Shown here: positions 1 through 12,814 of the stretch, one piece after another
How positions within the stretch are numbered: position 1 is the first letter of the stretch
Layout of the letters: every line of letters begins with the position of its first letter
From: Symbiodinium sp. CCMP2592
Lineage: Eukaryota; Sar; Dinophyceae; Suessiales; Symbiodiniaceae
Reading direction: 5' to 3'
Assembly (NCBI GenBank): GCA_905221615.1
Contig: CAJNDT010004891.1
Span: forward strand, 479,501 to 543,500
DNA: 64,000 bases
The notes under the pieces: model-generated
Databases searched by the model: none
Seen by the model: only the letters and a program-made list of their open reading frames with translations
What the model was told of the DNA's origin: nothing
Program-made: the position numbers and the translations under genes

Positions 1-1080
1 AGACATTGAATCATGTAAGCTCTGGGCTTCAGACAAGCTACGGTCTAGAGATATACACGTTTATGTACGCATGGGGAGCACACGGCACCAGCCCGCGCCC
101 GTGAGGATGGCGGCCTCCTGCTTCGTGTCTTGCCAAATGTCGTTGCGCGGCAGCGGCTTGGAATCACTGGGGAGAGTGAACCAGGCGCCTGTGGTGCGGG
201 TTTGGGGGGTGGAAGCACGTTCTGGAAGAGCCCGTCGTGTGCTTTCACTCTCAGTCGTCTTGCCTCAGGGAGCCTTTCTGCCTCGTTGAGTTTCGGTGTC
301 GAGGATATGGACCAGGAGCCTCCGCAACATCACTTCTGCTGCTCCCTGCTTTAGCGGATCATATAGTGACTAATATAGTGCTCTTCGAGAGGATGGGGAG
401 CTTCCGGCAGAGCCTGCTTGTGACGCCTTCGTATCCAGGCTCAAGGTCCGTTGCATCTCAACTCAGCTCCCGTGTGGGAATGTCTGCAGAATGCCTGACA
501 GGCCTCCCCTCATCAGACAGTTTGCGGAGGGCACTGCGTTTGTGTCATCTGCGCAGAAGACATTGTTGAGGTGCGATTCATCTTGCAGCTTTGTGGGCAC
601 GGCCCGTAGCACGGCCGTGGGAAAGAGCATGTTGAAGACCATCAGAATTGGGGACATCGGATTGAGAATAGTTTGCGGGAGGACAATGCAAGCAAACGTG
701 CAATGCATACGCACCCTTCTCAAGCGGACTTGAGCGTGCGGCGCTCCACCTTGTCAGAATGGTACTCCCGTCGTAACGCTGAACTGCCAGCACGTGTTCC
801 ATGAGGCAAGGCGACTGCTGGAGCTTCTTGGGGGCAGGGCCTTTCCCCTCGGATGTCCATGGCCTGGCAGCTGAAGGACTGCATTCGACGCTGGCTGACA
901 CGACGGCACACTTGCCCGACCTGTAGGCCAGCCTCCTGCCTTCCTGGCTTTGGCTTTTTTCAGCCTTGTCAAATTCCATGTCGGCAGGTTGGAGCTGGAA
1001 GTAGATGATGTTAGGCACAGCTGCAGTTGAGGGTGCTATGCTCGTAGCTGCAGCCATTCCGTACCTTTCTCTGCGCCAGG
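1..1080. other. No supported gene
   Basis: I see only overlapping short frames on both strands, with no recognisable domain, no clear splice-bounded exon and no repeat. A 159-residue minus-strand frame ends here but shows no family pattern. Confidence 0.4.
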
Positions 1081-1084
1081 TATT

Positions 1085-1265
1085 TACGCAGCATTGGCCT
1101 TAAAGAAGAGGCCGATGCTCTGGAGAAGGCGCAATGCTTTGTCCAGACTAGCATGAAGAATATGGGGCTAAGTTGCGCAGAATGGTGCTTGTTGCAGGTT
1201 AAGCAGGAACGCATTGCCCAAGAGCAGCAGCAGCAGGCAATTCGGCACACGTCGTTTCATGTCAG
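1085..1265 (+). CDS. Coiled-coil protein exon(s), partial
   Basis: The frame reads SIGLKEEADALEKAQ and, after an in-frame cag/gtt junction near 1199, continues VKQERIAQEQQQQ. It is rich in Glu, Lys and Gln with heptad-like spacing, typical of the coiled-coil exons found elsewhere in this window. No start or stop was fixed. Function is unknown; it could belong to the same gene as the zinc-finger-like exons 400 bases downstream, but the reading frames were not joined. The exon ends are estimates. Confidence 0.4.
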
Positions 1266-1608
1266 GCGTTACCTCCTCTCTCGCTTCATGCTGGTCTTCA
1301 TCTGAACTGTCTCCTCGAAGCATAGCCTGCTGCTTTTGCAAAGATCTCTCGTTCTCCCCACATCTCGGAGCATGCTTGCTTTTCTGTCTGCATGAAGGCA
1401 GCAGAACGACGCAGATGGGTGGAGCATGCTTTGCATGTTTGCATCCAGGTTTTGTGATCGAGGGAAACATGCCAGAAATGTGTTCAGAGGTCTATGCGTC
1501 GTGGTGAGCCTGTTCACTTCGGATTGGTATGTGGTTCGTGTCAGCTTCTCAGGACGAAGCTGTTGCTGTTGCCATGACATGTTTTCTGACTGAGGCGCTG
1601 TCTCGCCA

Positions 1609-1745
1609 GTGGTGGGCGATTGCTACCGCTGCAAGGACTGTGACGACTTTGTCTTGTGCCCGGCGCTCACCTTTGCGTGCTGTCGCAGTTTTGGTTCTCC
1701 TCACAAGTGTTTCGCCGATCCAGGTGGAGAATGCTACAAGCAGCG
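1609..1745 (+). CDS. ZZ-type zinc-finger-like exon pair, partial
   Basis: A frame opened by the acceptor tctcgccag reads GDCYRCKDCDDFVLC, close to the ZZ-finger signature (R-Y-x-C-x-x-C-x-D-x-D-L-C). After a probable short intron (about 1660-1690) the frame FGSPHKCF resembles the finger's second half, in which a His-x-x-Lys-Phe segment follows a Cys pair. ZZ fingers bind two zinc ions and mediate protein or histone-tail contacts. The first Cys pair was not located upstream, so this is a partial and moderately supported call; a chance Cys-rich frame is the alternative. Confidence 0.4.
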
Positions 1746-3579
1746 TGAGGATAAGCGTTGTAAAGCGGCATGTGAGAAACCGCCTGTGACTTGTGGATGT
1801 GCTCGGCTTGTTCGGCTGGCCTTGTTAGGACTGGCATTCTCCGAGTCACAACTTTGTGCCCTTCGGCGTCATGCCAAGCACAGATCCCAGAACTCGGGGC
1901 CCTTCGGCGTATGCCTGAAAGAGCCGGAAGCGCCAAGGCCAGGGCACCCAGGCGACAGGCCAGGGCCCCTCGGCCAATTCCACTGGAAGTCTCCTGACGG
2001 TCGGAGCCTCTACGAGGGCACAGGTTGCCAAGAACTGCGCAAGAGGGTGCAGTGCCTTCCAGGTCTTGGTGCCACCGACGGCAGTTCGGAGCTCGGTGTT
2101 CGCCGGAATCCCTTTACACTGGACACCTACAGTCATGAGTCCGCTTCTCTGCGTCTCTGTTTTCGAGGCACGGGCGCCAGTGGAGGCTCCGCCTGAGTCG
2201 CAGACCGACTCTGCGACAGCAGCTGCCGAGGCGCCGGGAAGACCTGCGCAATCGAGGCAACATGTCATTAGTGCGATGATTGTTTTTATGATGACGATGA
2301 TGATGATAATCACATTGTTGTTGCTGCGGCATTGCGAATATTGCAACAGGTGCAATTAGCATAGCATTGTTTTTGTGTTTATTGATTGCGATTGTTGTTA
2401 TTGTCATTGTTAGTAGTTATTGATATCGAGTTCCTAGGTTGTTCGTATAGTAGTGTTCTTCATGAAGCATGGAGGGCGACATTCTCATGTCACCACAAGT
2501 ACTTTTCTTCGAGGAAGCTCTAAATGAGCACAGATCAAGTTTTCACGGTATGCAATACAGGTACACGCCAGCATTTTGAAACGTACCCGAATCCCGCATA
2601 TGAAGCTGACTTTACTCCCTCATTTTTCCGTTGCGCTCTGGCACTGCTTCATCGCACCGGACAAATGTGAACAGCGGGGGCTTGCCCAGTCGCGGTAACC
2701 GCACCCTGTGAGTTGTTCACCAACTTCCGGTAAAAGAGCATGGGGGCTCATGGGGTGAGAGTTGAGGGCTGAAGTCACCCAGGGGCGGTCAACAGGTTGA
2801 AGTTGATTCATTGTCTACAGTTGCTTGGAAGAGAAGATAAAGGCTTGAAGCACCTGTTGTGGCACAGGTGTGAAGGGTTCGCGCCGCTTTGCTCTTGGGA
2901 TGGAGCTACACCGAAAGCAACACGAATGATTGAAGGTTTGGCCGGCTTGACACGCTCAAAGCTCCCTTTGCCATAAAGTGGGGACTGACACCCACCCCAA
3001 AGCATTCATGGCATATGAAGGCTACGGATTCGACGCACTCAACTCGAAGCCCTGCCAGTAGAAAGCAGTTGTGTGCGTGTATGTCGTGGCCTGCAGAGAA
3101 CCTGCATCATGCTGGATCTGGGGAGCCCAGAAACGGAGCAGTCCACATGCGGAGACGACCTGTGAGTGCAGGGAAGCTGCAGAATCCCCAAGGCCCAGAA
3201 GCAGAATGGCCGCCTGTAAAGCTGCACGGTCTCAACGAATGGAGATCACTACGAAAACGAAGGAAGAAGCTAAGCGGGTTCACGGGCCAAGGCTATTGCG
3301 GTTCCGGATTATGTACCCTTGATGTGAGGCGTGATTCCGCCTGCGGACGTCTCTAAGTGACCTGTAGTGTTTAGCGATTTCTCCCTCCGCACATAGTCGT
3401 GCCAGAAAGCAGCTGCCCATCGGTGAGCAGCGCAAATGGCATTCAGACACGTGAGCTACCACAAAGTGTCAGGTGGCTTTCGCCGCGGTCAGATCTTTGG
3501 CACTGGCCCCATTAGCAGGCCGTTCACAGCACAGGGAATGCTACAAGGAGAGACAGTTTCTTCATGTTGCTTTCTTCAT

Positions 3580-3718
3580 GCAGGCCGAGCCTTCCACCCG
3601 ACTTCACCGGTCTCAGGCGCTGCGAGAAAGCACGTTGAAGAGTCGGGTTTTCCAGTTCGTCTTGCAGGCTTCAATGGTCGAGGAACCAGCGCCAGCCTTC
3701 AATCAGGTCGCGACGTAG
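3580..3718 (+). CDS. Possible 3'-terminal exon, unknown protein
   Basis: The frame contains ALRESTLKSRVFQFVLQ followed by SMVEEPAPAFNQVAT and a stop at about 3716-3718. Its amphipathic composition looks more like protein than the alternative frames, one of which (126 codons, from the ATG at 3436) overlaps it. An aataaa sequence occurs at about 3858, but dinoflagellates do not use this signal reliably. No family was recognised. Confidence 0.22.
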
Positions 3719-4723
3719 TGTCGAAGCGACTCCCCTTTCCTCCTTTGCTCTCATCTCAAAGTCCCGGCAGGCAGGACCCCGCGGCGGTGAGAGCAGCGTG
3801 GGTCCAGCATTGTTAGTGACCAGCTTGCGGTCTGCTAGTTACTGCTAGTTCTAGTGTAAATAAAAGAAGGTGCAGCTCAGGAAGCTGCATCTTGCAGTTT
3901 TAGCTCACTTTCAATTGCACCGTGTGGCTTGTCTGAGGCAACCCACTCTGAAGTGTTGGCCTGTGGAATTCAAGACTACACGATGTGATCTCTGACAGGT
4001 GGTATTCCCAGCCATTGTGAACTTTTGCATATGTCTTCCTGCCCTTGGGGGCGCGCCTGCTTGCAAGCATAACTGGAAGAAGCAGGGCATCGACTTCCAC
4101 AGGAAAACACGGAAACCAGACTGCAAAGCAGTTGCGAAGCACTTGACGCCGACAGCACTCTTCGTAGGCGTACCACCAAATAGATCAAAGGCACACAGGG
4201 AACCGATGGGCATCAGTCAAATGCAGGTTGAGTTGAGCCGTGCTGTGAAGCTTGAGCGCACAAAAGTCAAAGTTGGAACTTGCAGCCGATTTTGCGGCCA
4301 TCGGAGGGTTGGCATTCCGGCATTGACCTGTGGAGTTCAGAGCAGGCGCAGCATGACGATGCCATTCTGCGCCAGCTCGTGGTCGGAGACTTGTCCTTTG
4401 CGGAAGATCTACCAGCGAGAACGTGCAGATTCTCGCCCTGGCTTCCATCAGGCAAAGGGTAACGGCAACAATGGCCGTCGGAAACTCGGCTCAGCTTTGA
4501 AGCTCCAGAGATGAGGATTTGCAGGCTGTTCTTGCGATCTCCGCTTGAAATCGCGAATCGCCGGAGCCTTCCGTGGCCTTTTTGGCTCGGGACGCTGGAT
4601 GCTAAGCTGCTAGCGCTGAAGCCAGCTTTGTGCCTGCCCTTTGCCCCTGCCAGAAGCCCAGTGGGGCGTCTTTCTTGAAAACGGGGCTTTTCTCCGGTTT
4701 CGACTTTCTGCCAGGCTGCAACC

Positions 4724-4960
4724 ATGGCCTTCCGTCGCCCCATTCTCTGCACCCTGGCCCTTGCCGCCGCGTGCGCGTGGCTCTTGCAGACGCCAGCCCA
4801 GGCATCTGACAGCACGGGAGTACTGAATCTAGGTCAAGGTCTGCTGCTGCAAGAGCCGTTTGCGCACAAAATTGCGAGGAGACCGACTTCGTCGCGCCTC
4901 GTGTCCTCAGCACCGTCGCACCTGGCACCGAGACTTTCGCAGAGAAGACCCCGCTTGTGA
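4724..4960 (+). CDS. Signal-peptide ORF (possible first exon)
   Basis: An ATG in a good context (aaccATGg) opens a 78-codon frame. Residues 1-27 form a classical signal peptide: basic MAFRRP, hydrophobic ILCTLALAAACAWLL, and a cleavage-like site after TPAQA. The rest is Arg/Ser/Pro rich with no recognised domain, so the true protein may leave this frame through an intron. A secreted, ER or plastid-targeted product would be consistent. It may also be chance, since alanine/leucine-rich stretches are frequent in GC-rich DNA. Confidence 0.35.
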   Translation: MAFRRPILCTLALAAACAWLLQTPAQASDSTGVLNLGQGLLLQEPFAHKIARRPTSSRLVSSAPSHLAPRLSQRRPRL

Positions 4961-5990
4961 TCATGCAGGCGTTGGTGTTGTGTTTTTGCCCTGGCTGCAC
5001 AGACCGACCTCCACGTTTGTGAACTCTCCAAGAGTTTTGTCCTGAGTCGTGCTTGCCGCCAAAAGTGAAGGCTCTTCCTGAGCCGCGCCCCAACGACGCG
5101 ATGCTTCCCGTCGAGCTGAACCGTACGTGCTGCTCCGAGTATGTCAAGTCTCCGACGGCTGTGACGTCCGCATCGTGAGCATTCCGACTGAGGTCGTTGT
5201 ACTGGGGTCTGCTCCTGATTTGCATCCTCTCGGTTCTCTTTTCGAGCTACTTCTTCAATTGAGGCATGCGTCTCGGTCCGTGTAAGTTGTTTTCGGGCAC
5301 GGTCTTTCTGTCTGGATGAGGGGGTTTTGTGCGCACCGCAGCCGTCTCTCCGCTTCAGAGTGGGAGGCAGCTGGAGCTGGAGCTTTGGGGCGTCTTCGAG
5401 GCGCTGCCACGGCACTTCTTGGTCGAAAGCGGCTGTTTTTGGCGCTTCCACAAAGGAAGCCTACATGAAGCGCCTCACACATAGGCATGTGCCGAAGTGG
5501 GAGTGAGCGCTGTAAGCCTGTCACAAGCGGAAAAGATGTCCGAAGTCAGTGGGGTCTTATAGAACTTCGATGTAGCTGCACAGTCCAGATGTCTCCCCAG
5601 CGAGTTCAAGGGCTTGAAGGAGCAACGTCGTCGTTGATTCGAGGTCTGTGGCCTTCCATGCATGTGAGTGGACTTCATCAGCACACAACCGACCCGAATG
5701 CTTCTTTCGCATGACACCTGGAGATAAGCTTACAGGATGGATGCGTCAGCCACCGGGCACCGCAGTAGCCTGTGGACTTCCTCCACCTATCGCCAGCAAT
5801 TCCTAGTTTGTTTTCTCGCATAACTACAGCAGCCTAGCACCCTGAGTTTCGGCCGAACGTAGCACGTATGTGAAGGGGGCAGCGGCATCTATATCACGAA
5901 GAACCTATCTGGAAACTCCTGAGTATTGTACCACATGCTAACAGTAAAAGTTTGGGGGTCTTCGGGATATGGTTATATATCATACATTGC
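4961..5990. other. No supported gene
   Basis: There are only short interleaved frames on both strands. The longest minus-strand frame (205 codons, 4834-5451) is rich in Arg and Ser without a family pattern. No tandem repeat is visible. Confidence 0.35.
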
Positions 5991-5994
5991 AATA

Positions 5995-6135
5995 CAATCT
6001 GTTTGTCTGTCTGGCTGTCTATCTACTTATTTTTTCCTACCTACCTATCTACCTGCCTACCTGCCTACCTACCTAGCTACCTATCTCCGTGTGTCTGTGC
6101 AAATCTATGTGTATATATATATATATATATACGAG
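5995..6135. repeat. Compound microsatellite (CTGT/CTAC, then TA)
   Basis: A pyrimidine-rich CTGT/CTAC/CTGC tetranucleotide tract is followed by an uninterrupted (TA) run at about 6112-6131. The two plus-strand frames across it encode low-complexity Leu/Tyr/Pro and Tyr/Ile runs and are not credible genes. Confidence 0.85.
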
Positions 6136-7254
6136 CCGGGCAGCTACACAGACTCGATCGGCTTGGACACATCGAAACGGATGCTGCATGTCCGTCTTTG
6201 TTTTTGGTAAGGTATCTAATCTGAATCTGCTACATCCGCTGCAGTGTACAAGATCTGAGTTTGCCGGCACAGCACTGCACGCACGGCACCGATGGTGAAG
6301 AATCCCTTAGTGCCCTCCTCCCTGTGAACACTTCTGCAGCGAAAGACCACCAGCTTCCATGAACGTTACTCGGAAAGCGGTGTATCGCTGAGGCATGGAA
6401 GGCGCGCTGCAGGCAGCGAGCTGTGGAACACGCTAGGCATGAACAAGATACAAGCTGGCCTTTTGCAGAATAGTCTCATCTTGTTCCCACTTTCATGTTT
6501 GTAAGTACATCAACATGACTATCTACATGCAGGAGCCACGGACCCGAAGGTTCCAGCATGGGGCTTTTGAGACCATGTTTGTCAGGCTCTGTTTGCAACG
6601 GACGTTAGCAGCGAATCTGCGGTGATGGACTACAGGGTCGGACTTGCACATTTACGGATGCAAGCGGCAGAAATAGGTGATTCCGAGACCATGGTACAGC
6701 TACAAAGACAGGGGCATTAGAAAGCATGTGGGAGGCATTTATAGCAACCGAATGTGTTGGAAATGTCAGATGCTCGAAGTGGGCAGAGATTGGATGAGAA
6801 CTTACATATGTGATCGTTAATGTAAAACGAAACTGGGCATCAATGCGCTGGCGTATACAGTCGTGTTCGGAAGCACGTAATATCAAGCAAGTCCTCAGGC
6901 TCTGTTGCATGCCGGTGTTAAGTCCAGACTTTGCCATGGATGCACCCGACTAGGCCAAACGGGACGCTGCAGCATCGGCGCAGATGTTAAGGTTCGCAGA
7001 AGGCAACTGCCACAGATTGCGGTCTGCAGGTTCTCCCCTATGCTGCCGTCTGTGTTTGGGTAACTTCATGATGACTCATGATGCTTCCATTGTCTGAAAC
7101 TTTCCTCGTGAGATCAAGTTGGAGTTTGACAGACTCGTCCAGGCGCTCCAGGAACGCGCGGAACCAAAGCTGAAGGCACGTGAAGTGCCTGATGTGTTCA
7201 AGCTTGAGTGTACTTGTATGTACACAGGTTCGCAGTAGACATACATGACAACAT

Positions 7255-7530
7255 CCACACACATGTCCTCTATGTCTAAATGTAGATAAGTATATGTGTG
7301 TATATGCATACCTGCAGCTGTATATGACCGAACATCTGCATCGATTTTGTATTGCAAAAATACATATGTACAAACATGCTTGCATGCATGCATACATACA
7401 TCCGTGCATGTGTGCGAACAAACAAACGAATGCACAAACTTACATACATAAGGAGAGACCGACCGACCGACCGACCGTGCGTCTGTCTTTGTACGTCCGT
7501 CCGTCCGTCGTTCTGCATGTTTGCAGTTGT
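7255..7530. repeat. ACAT/TGCA-rich tract with GACC and GTCC runs
   Basis: Imperfect CATA/CATG repeats run into several copies of GACC at about 7460-7476 and then copies of GTCC at about 7494-7509. GACC and GTCC are not exact complements, but the flanking purine/pyrimidine asymmetry makes the segment prone to fold-back. Frames here encode His/Met/Cys or Arg/Thr/Asp low complexity. Confidence 0.75.
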
Positions 7531-7559
7531 ATGTAGGGGTGAAACTGCGCATGGACGAC

Positions 7560-7860
7560 CGTAACTCTATTATTATGAGCCCCAAAACCCTATTCTAATT
7601 ATTAAGTCTCCTATAAAAAAAACTACTATAGATCCCTTATAGACCCTTTATAAAAGGAACCCCTATTCCAACTATTAAGGCCCCTTATAGTTTGTCGGAG
7701 TTGCGCGGCGAGGTTCTCAGCGTGGCGGCTACGCCGAGTTTGGTCTCCTGGACGGCCGAGGCCGTCGTGTTTATTGCCATAAAGGGGAGGCCATAAAGGG
7801 CCCCCAAAAGGGCCCAAAGGGGAGGCCATAAAGGGCCCCCAAAAGGGTCCAGGGGCCCTT
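7560..7860. repeat. AT-rich CCCTAT-like block and duplicated 32-mer
   Basis: Positions 7560-7690 are AT-rich and contain several variants of ccctat/cttata. A 32-base unit (aaaggggaggcc...) then occurs twice, at 7781-7812 and 7816-7847, separated by three bases, followed by a related G-run. No coding sequence is supported. Confidence 0.7.
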
Positions 7861-8649
7861 GGGGGTGCCGAAGCTTGAGGTTTCGGGATTTGAGCGTCTA
7901 GAGTTTAGCAGTTTGGTGTTCAGGAGTCTAGGGGGTTCTTGATTTGGGATGCCGTGGAGGACAGCTTCGTTATGGGCTGCCCGTTGCACGGAGAACGGCA
8001 CAACCGGAGAGGCGTGGGCAAGATAGGTTCGCTTCAGGCAGTTGTCTTGATGGGTTTTGCAGTGCGTCTCAGGGAATCCGGTCTTAGCAACTGCACTTAG
8101 GTGACCCATCAAGGACACAAAGGGTTCAGACAAGATCGAATGGTGCTTCAATTCTCTGCCGACTCGCTTAAGCTAGTTTTTCTGTTTGGGGGCTTGTCTA
8201 AAGTTCTGGCAGCCACAGCCTGAGGGAAGAGATAATCCAAGCTCCGAATCAGAAGAGGCCGCGCGGAGCCATGCCGGGAAGAACCGGTGCCAGGCATTGC
8301 CCGCCTCCCTTGTCAACTGTCGTCCCACTTGTTTGGAAGTTAAGGGTCGCCTCGGTCACGATTGACGAGGTCATGGAGACGTGGTTGTCTGTGCGCGTAA
8401 AGGTGTGTGTGTTGAGATAGAACATGTGGTCGCACACAGCTACTTAACTAAGATCTTCTGCTATATTATGTGAATGCATTCCGAGATGTGTGTAAGTGCA
8501 AAATTTACATCGTGGTTTAAGAAGCAAAGACCGCAACATAAAGCCCAGACACATGAATTCATACATAAGAAAGCAATCTAGTCTACAAGCACATAGGCAA
8601 AAAGATGGGGTTGTCAGCAGCTAAGCAACCAAACCCATCTGTGAAAAGC

Positions 8650-8935
8650 AGAGATACACCCGTTTATACATTTATACATACATGCATACATACGAACCGA
8701 CATAGGTACGTATGTATGTATACCTGTGTTATATGTACATGTACGGAATTGTACGGATGTGTGTGTGTGTTTATTTCTGTACATGAATAGTCAAAGAAGT
8801 ACGTACATGCACACATGCACATATATGGACTGTATAAGCATAAGAGTTTAGACAGCAAGCACACACTTGCTTGTATGAAAGCCTGAACCATGTATGTGTA
8901 TGCATACACACAGATTTGCAAATATGCATAATGAG
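8650..8935. repeat. CATA/GTAT tetranucleotide microsatellite region
   Basis: Degenerate CATA/TACA repeats and a short (GT) run at about 8758-8770. The overlapping minus-strand frames encode Cys/Tyr/His/Met low complexity and are rejected as genes. Confidence 0.75.
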
Positions 8936-9754
8936 GCAAGGAGATGAGTACATGCGTGGACAAATCCATGAAGGTGAACACAGATCGACAAAGACACGCA
9001 TGCAGGGACAGCTTCGCAGACACAAGGAGAGATTGAAAGACACATGCGGCGACAGAGCGGTTTTCGCCGTTGTCCGCGCAGAGTTGCGCCGCAGTTAGAC
9101 AACACACGAGACTGTTCACAGGTCAGCATGGAAGGAAAGGGCCGTTTCGTCCTTCCACGGTCGCGAGAATGCAGAAATATGCAGAATCTGAAAGTTCAGA
9201 CCTCAAAATGGGTTTTAGGACCACGATGATTCGGCTGCGTGAAATCGTTCAATGGAATGCTCACCATCAGAATACTTTCAGTTCAGGGGTTGGGTGCAGA
9301 ACGTTTTAGCACTGACATGCAAACACATATTGTCACTGTCAGTCTCCACCCTGGTGTTGAAAGGAAAGCTGCAGCACCAACAAGGTCCCGTCATGCGCGT
9401 TGCCCTGAAGTGAAGAGACCCTTTGAAGCCTCGCGTTTGAAACCCTCCGTTCTCTGCAGGCGCGGTTTGGGCCTGGGAGCTGGGCGCGGTGGCCTCTCCA
9501 AGGTATCCGGGGCCACTTGTTGAGTTAAACGCACGCAGACAAAGGGACGAAGATGCAACGGTGTGTGCAGACGCAGCGAGATGCTGGAAGCGAGGTCTCT
9601 GACATGCCAAACTTGGGCTTTGGGGCTTTTGACATTTTTACGCATTTCGACTGAAGGACTTGCAGTAGCACTTGGGGGGACAGCAGGCTGCTTCGAGCGA
9701 CGGGGGATGCCAAGCATCTAGACTCGCAGCACGTGCCTGGGCGTGCGATAGCCG

Positions 9755-12065
9755 ACCTTTGCAGCAGGAATGCTGCATGAGGAGACAACGACCCACATGA
9801 GATCTCTCTGACGGCATATGTACCCTGCTTGTGGGCGGTGCCTTTGGTGTCGAGCTGGTGGCGTCCTTGGCTGTGCGAGCGTATTTGCGGAGACAGGCAG
9901 CAGCTGTGGCACCTAAGCTGTGGTGCTTTGGCATTCAGAGGTTGCGTGGGCGTCGTGTTCCTTCTACGTGCGAAGGAATGACCATGGAAAACGGATCCTT
10001 GCAGCAGGAATGCTGCATGAGGAGATCACAACCCACATGAGATTTCTCTGACAGCATATGCAGAGTGTTTGTGGCGTCACTCAGTAGCATGGCCGGGGGC
10101 ATTCCTGGTTCCATGAGCATGCTTGCAGAACACAGCAGCAGCTGCAGCAATTGGGTGAATTGCAGAACGACTGATGAGTGTACATCCTTTCTGCATGCGG
10201 CGGGATGACCATCGAAAACGGATCCTTGCAGCAGGAATGCTGTATGAGGAGATCACAACCCACATGAGATTTCTCTGACTGCATGTGGAGAGTGTTTTTG
10301 GTTGTATGCTTGCACACCGAAGATGCAGCGGGATGACCATCGAAAACGGATCCTTGCAGCAGGAATGCTGTATGAGGAGATCACAACCCACATGAGATTT
10401 CTCTGACAGCATGTGGAGAGTGTTTTTGGCGTCGCTCGCTAGGGTTGCCGGGGGCGTTCCTAGTTGCATGCATGAGAATGCTTGCAGACCAAAGCAGCAG
10501 CTGCACCAATTCAGCTGCAGTAGTAGGGTGCTTATGTGCACTACCTTTCTACCTGCGGCGCCATGACCATCGAAAACGGATCCTTGCAGCAGGAATGCTG
10601 TATGAGGAGATCACAACCCACATGAGATTTCTCTGACAGCATATGGAGAGTGTTTTGGCGTCGCTGGGTAGGGTTGCCGGGGGCGTTCCCAATTGGCTGC
10701 ATGAGCATGCTTGAAGACCAAAGCAGCAGCTGCACCAATTAAGCTGGAGTAATCGGGTGCTTTGGTGCACTCCCTTTTTACATGCAGCGGGATGACCATC
10801 GAAAACGGATCCTTGCAGCAGGAATGCTGTATGAGGAGATCACAACCCACATGAGATTTCTCTGACAGCATGTGGAGAGTGTTTTTTGGTTGTATGCCTG
10901 CACACCGAAGATGCAGCGGGATGACCATCGAAAACGGATCCTTGCAGCAGGAATGCTGTATGAGGAGATCACAACCCACATGAGATTTCTCTGACGGCAT
11001 GTGGAGATTGTTTTTGGTTGTATGCCTGCGCACCGAAGATGCAGCGGGATGACCATCGAAAACGGATCCTTGCAGCAGGAATGCTGTATGAGGAGATCAC
11101 AACCCACATGAGATTTCTCTGACGGCATATGTACAGTGCTCTTGGCATTAGGGTGACCGGGGTCATTCTTGGTTGTATGCTTGCAGACCAAGGAAGCAGC
11201 TGCAAGTGATAAGTGCGCTTCGTTTCTGGATGCGGCGGGATGACCATCGAAAACGGATCCTTGCAGCAGGAATGCTGTATGAGGAGATCACAACCCACAT
11301 GAGATTTCTCTGACTGCATGTGGAGAGTGCTTTGGGAGTCGCGCAGTAGGGTTGCCGGAGGCCTTTCTGGTTGTATGCTTGCACACCGAAGATGCGGCGG
11401 GATGACCATCGAAAACGGATCCTTGCAGCAGGAATGCTGTATGAGGAGATCACAACCCACATGAGATTTCTCTGACTGCATGGTGGAGAGTGTTTTTGGT
11501 TGTATGCCTGCACACCGAAGATGCAGCGGGATGACCATCGAAAACGGATCCTTGCAGCAGGAATGCTGTATGAGGAGATCACAACCCACATGAGATTTCT
11601 CTGACAGCATGTGGAGAGTGTTTTTTGGTTGTATGCCTGCACACCGAAGATGCAGCGGGATGACCATCGAAAACGGATCCTTGCAGCAGGAATGCTGTAT
11701 GAGGAGATCACAACCCACATGAGATTTCTCTGACGGCATGTGGAGATTGTTTTTGGTTGTATGCCTGCACACCGAAGATGCAGCGGGATGACCATCGAAA
11801 ACGGCTCCTTGCAGCAGGAATGCTGTATGAGGAGATCACAACCCACATGAGATTTCTCTGACGGCATATGGACAGTGCTCTTGGCATTAGGGTGACCGGG
11901 GTCATTCTTGGTTGTATGCTTGCACACCAAGGAAGCAGCTGCAAGTGATAAGTGCGCTTCGTTTCTAGATGCGGCGGGATGACCATCGAAAACGGATCCT
12001 TGCAGCAGGCATGCTGTATGAAGAGATCATAGCCCACATGAGATTTCTCTGACAGCTTGTACCTT
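9755..12065. repeat. Satellite: 14 copies of a ~130 bp unit
   Basis: A conserved core of about 90 bases contains gatgaccatcgaaaacgg, cagcaggaatgctg and cccacatgagatttctctga. It recurs with cores near 9979, 10205, 10334, 10562, 10791, 10919, 11047, 11240, 11401, 11530, 11660, 11790 and 11977, plus a degenerate first copy near 9755. Many neighbouring copies are 128-131 bases apart; others carry an extra 60-110 base spacer that itself recurs (the ggaagcagctgcaagtg variant at about 11190 and 11935). Copies are over 95% alike by eye, so the array is young. Minus-strand frames stay open across several copies and repeat SEKSHVGCDLLIQHSCC; see findings. Confidence 0.95.
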
Positions 12066-12814
12066 GCTTTTGGGCGGTACCTTTGATGTCGAGCTGGTGG
12101 CGGCCTGGGTTCGCATGAGCATTGCATAGTTGCAGAGCCCAGCAGATGCAGCTTTTGCTGTCCCGTGGCGTCGTCCGTGGGGCCTAGGCCTAGGCTTCTT
12201 GATATCTGTTCGTGAACCTGGATTGGACCAGATACAGCTGTCAGCTGGCGAGAGGGAACGGCTTAGCTGCCATGCTTTCCAGCGTTTCGGTCGGATCGCA
12301 GGTGAACACCAACATCATCGAGGATCGTGCCGGCGGCTTAGTCCAAGATGGCTCTTTGCGTCTGATCCTCTTCTTTGCGCACGTGGCGAAGATGCCCTCA
12401 AGGCACCAGTCCTGTGTGCGGAAAGCCCTACTTTCGGGCTGTTTAGTCCGGCAGGCGATTCTTGTTCCTTTACGAACGACCTGGTGGCTTGTGCTGCGGT
12501 TCGTGGGATTCCGGATACGACTGGCCAGGATATTCACAGCTTGGGGCACGAAAGCCAGAAATTGGGATAGGATGCTACTGACCCCACAGCATTTCATTTT
12601 CTGATCTCCATGTCAACCGTTGCTGTCCCAACATAATCTGAGCCTGTGGCTCGAAGTGCAAGCTTAGCTGCCGGCAGGGGAAGCCCACATGAATACATGC
12701 CAGTATGGTTCCAAATCCTGATCAGTCTCCACCTTCCGCATCCTGAAGTAAGCGTGGACACGCATTCCTCTTGTTTCCTGGCTCTTTCCCAAGGCCAAAG
12801 ACGATCTGCAAGAA

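Noticed and set aside
10969..11930. Long minus-strand ORFs (255 and 267 codons) with a repeated Cys/His motif
   Set aside because: They arise from the satellite unit; the frame shifts between units and the amino-acid repeat follows the DNA repeat exactly, with no sign of selection for protein.
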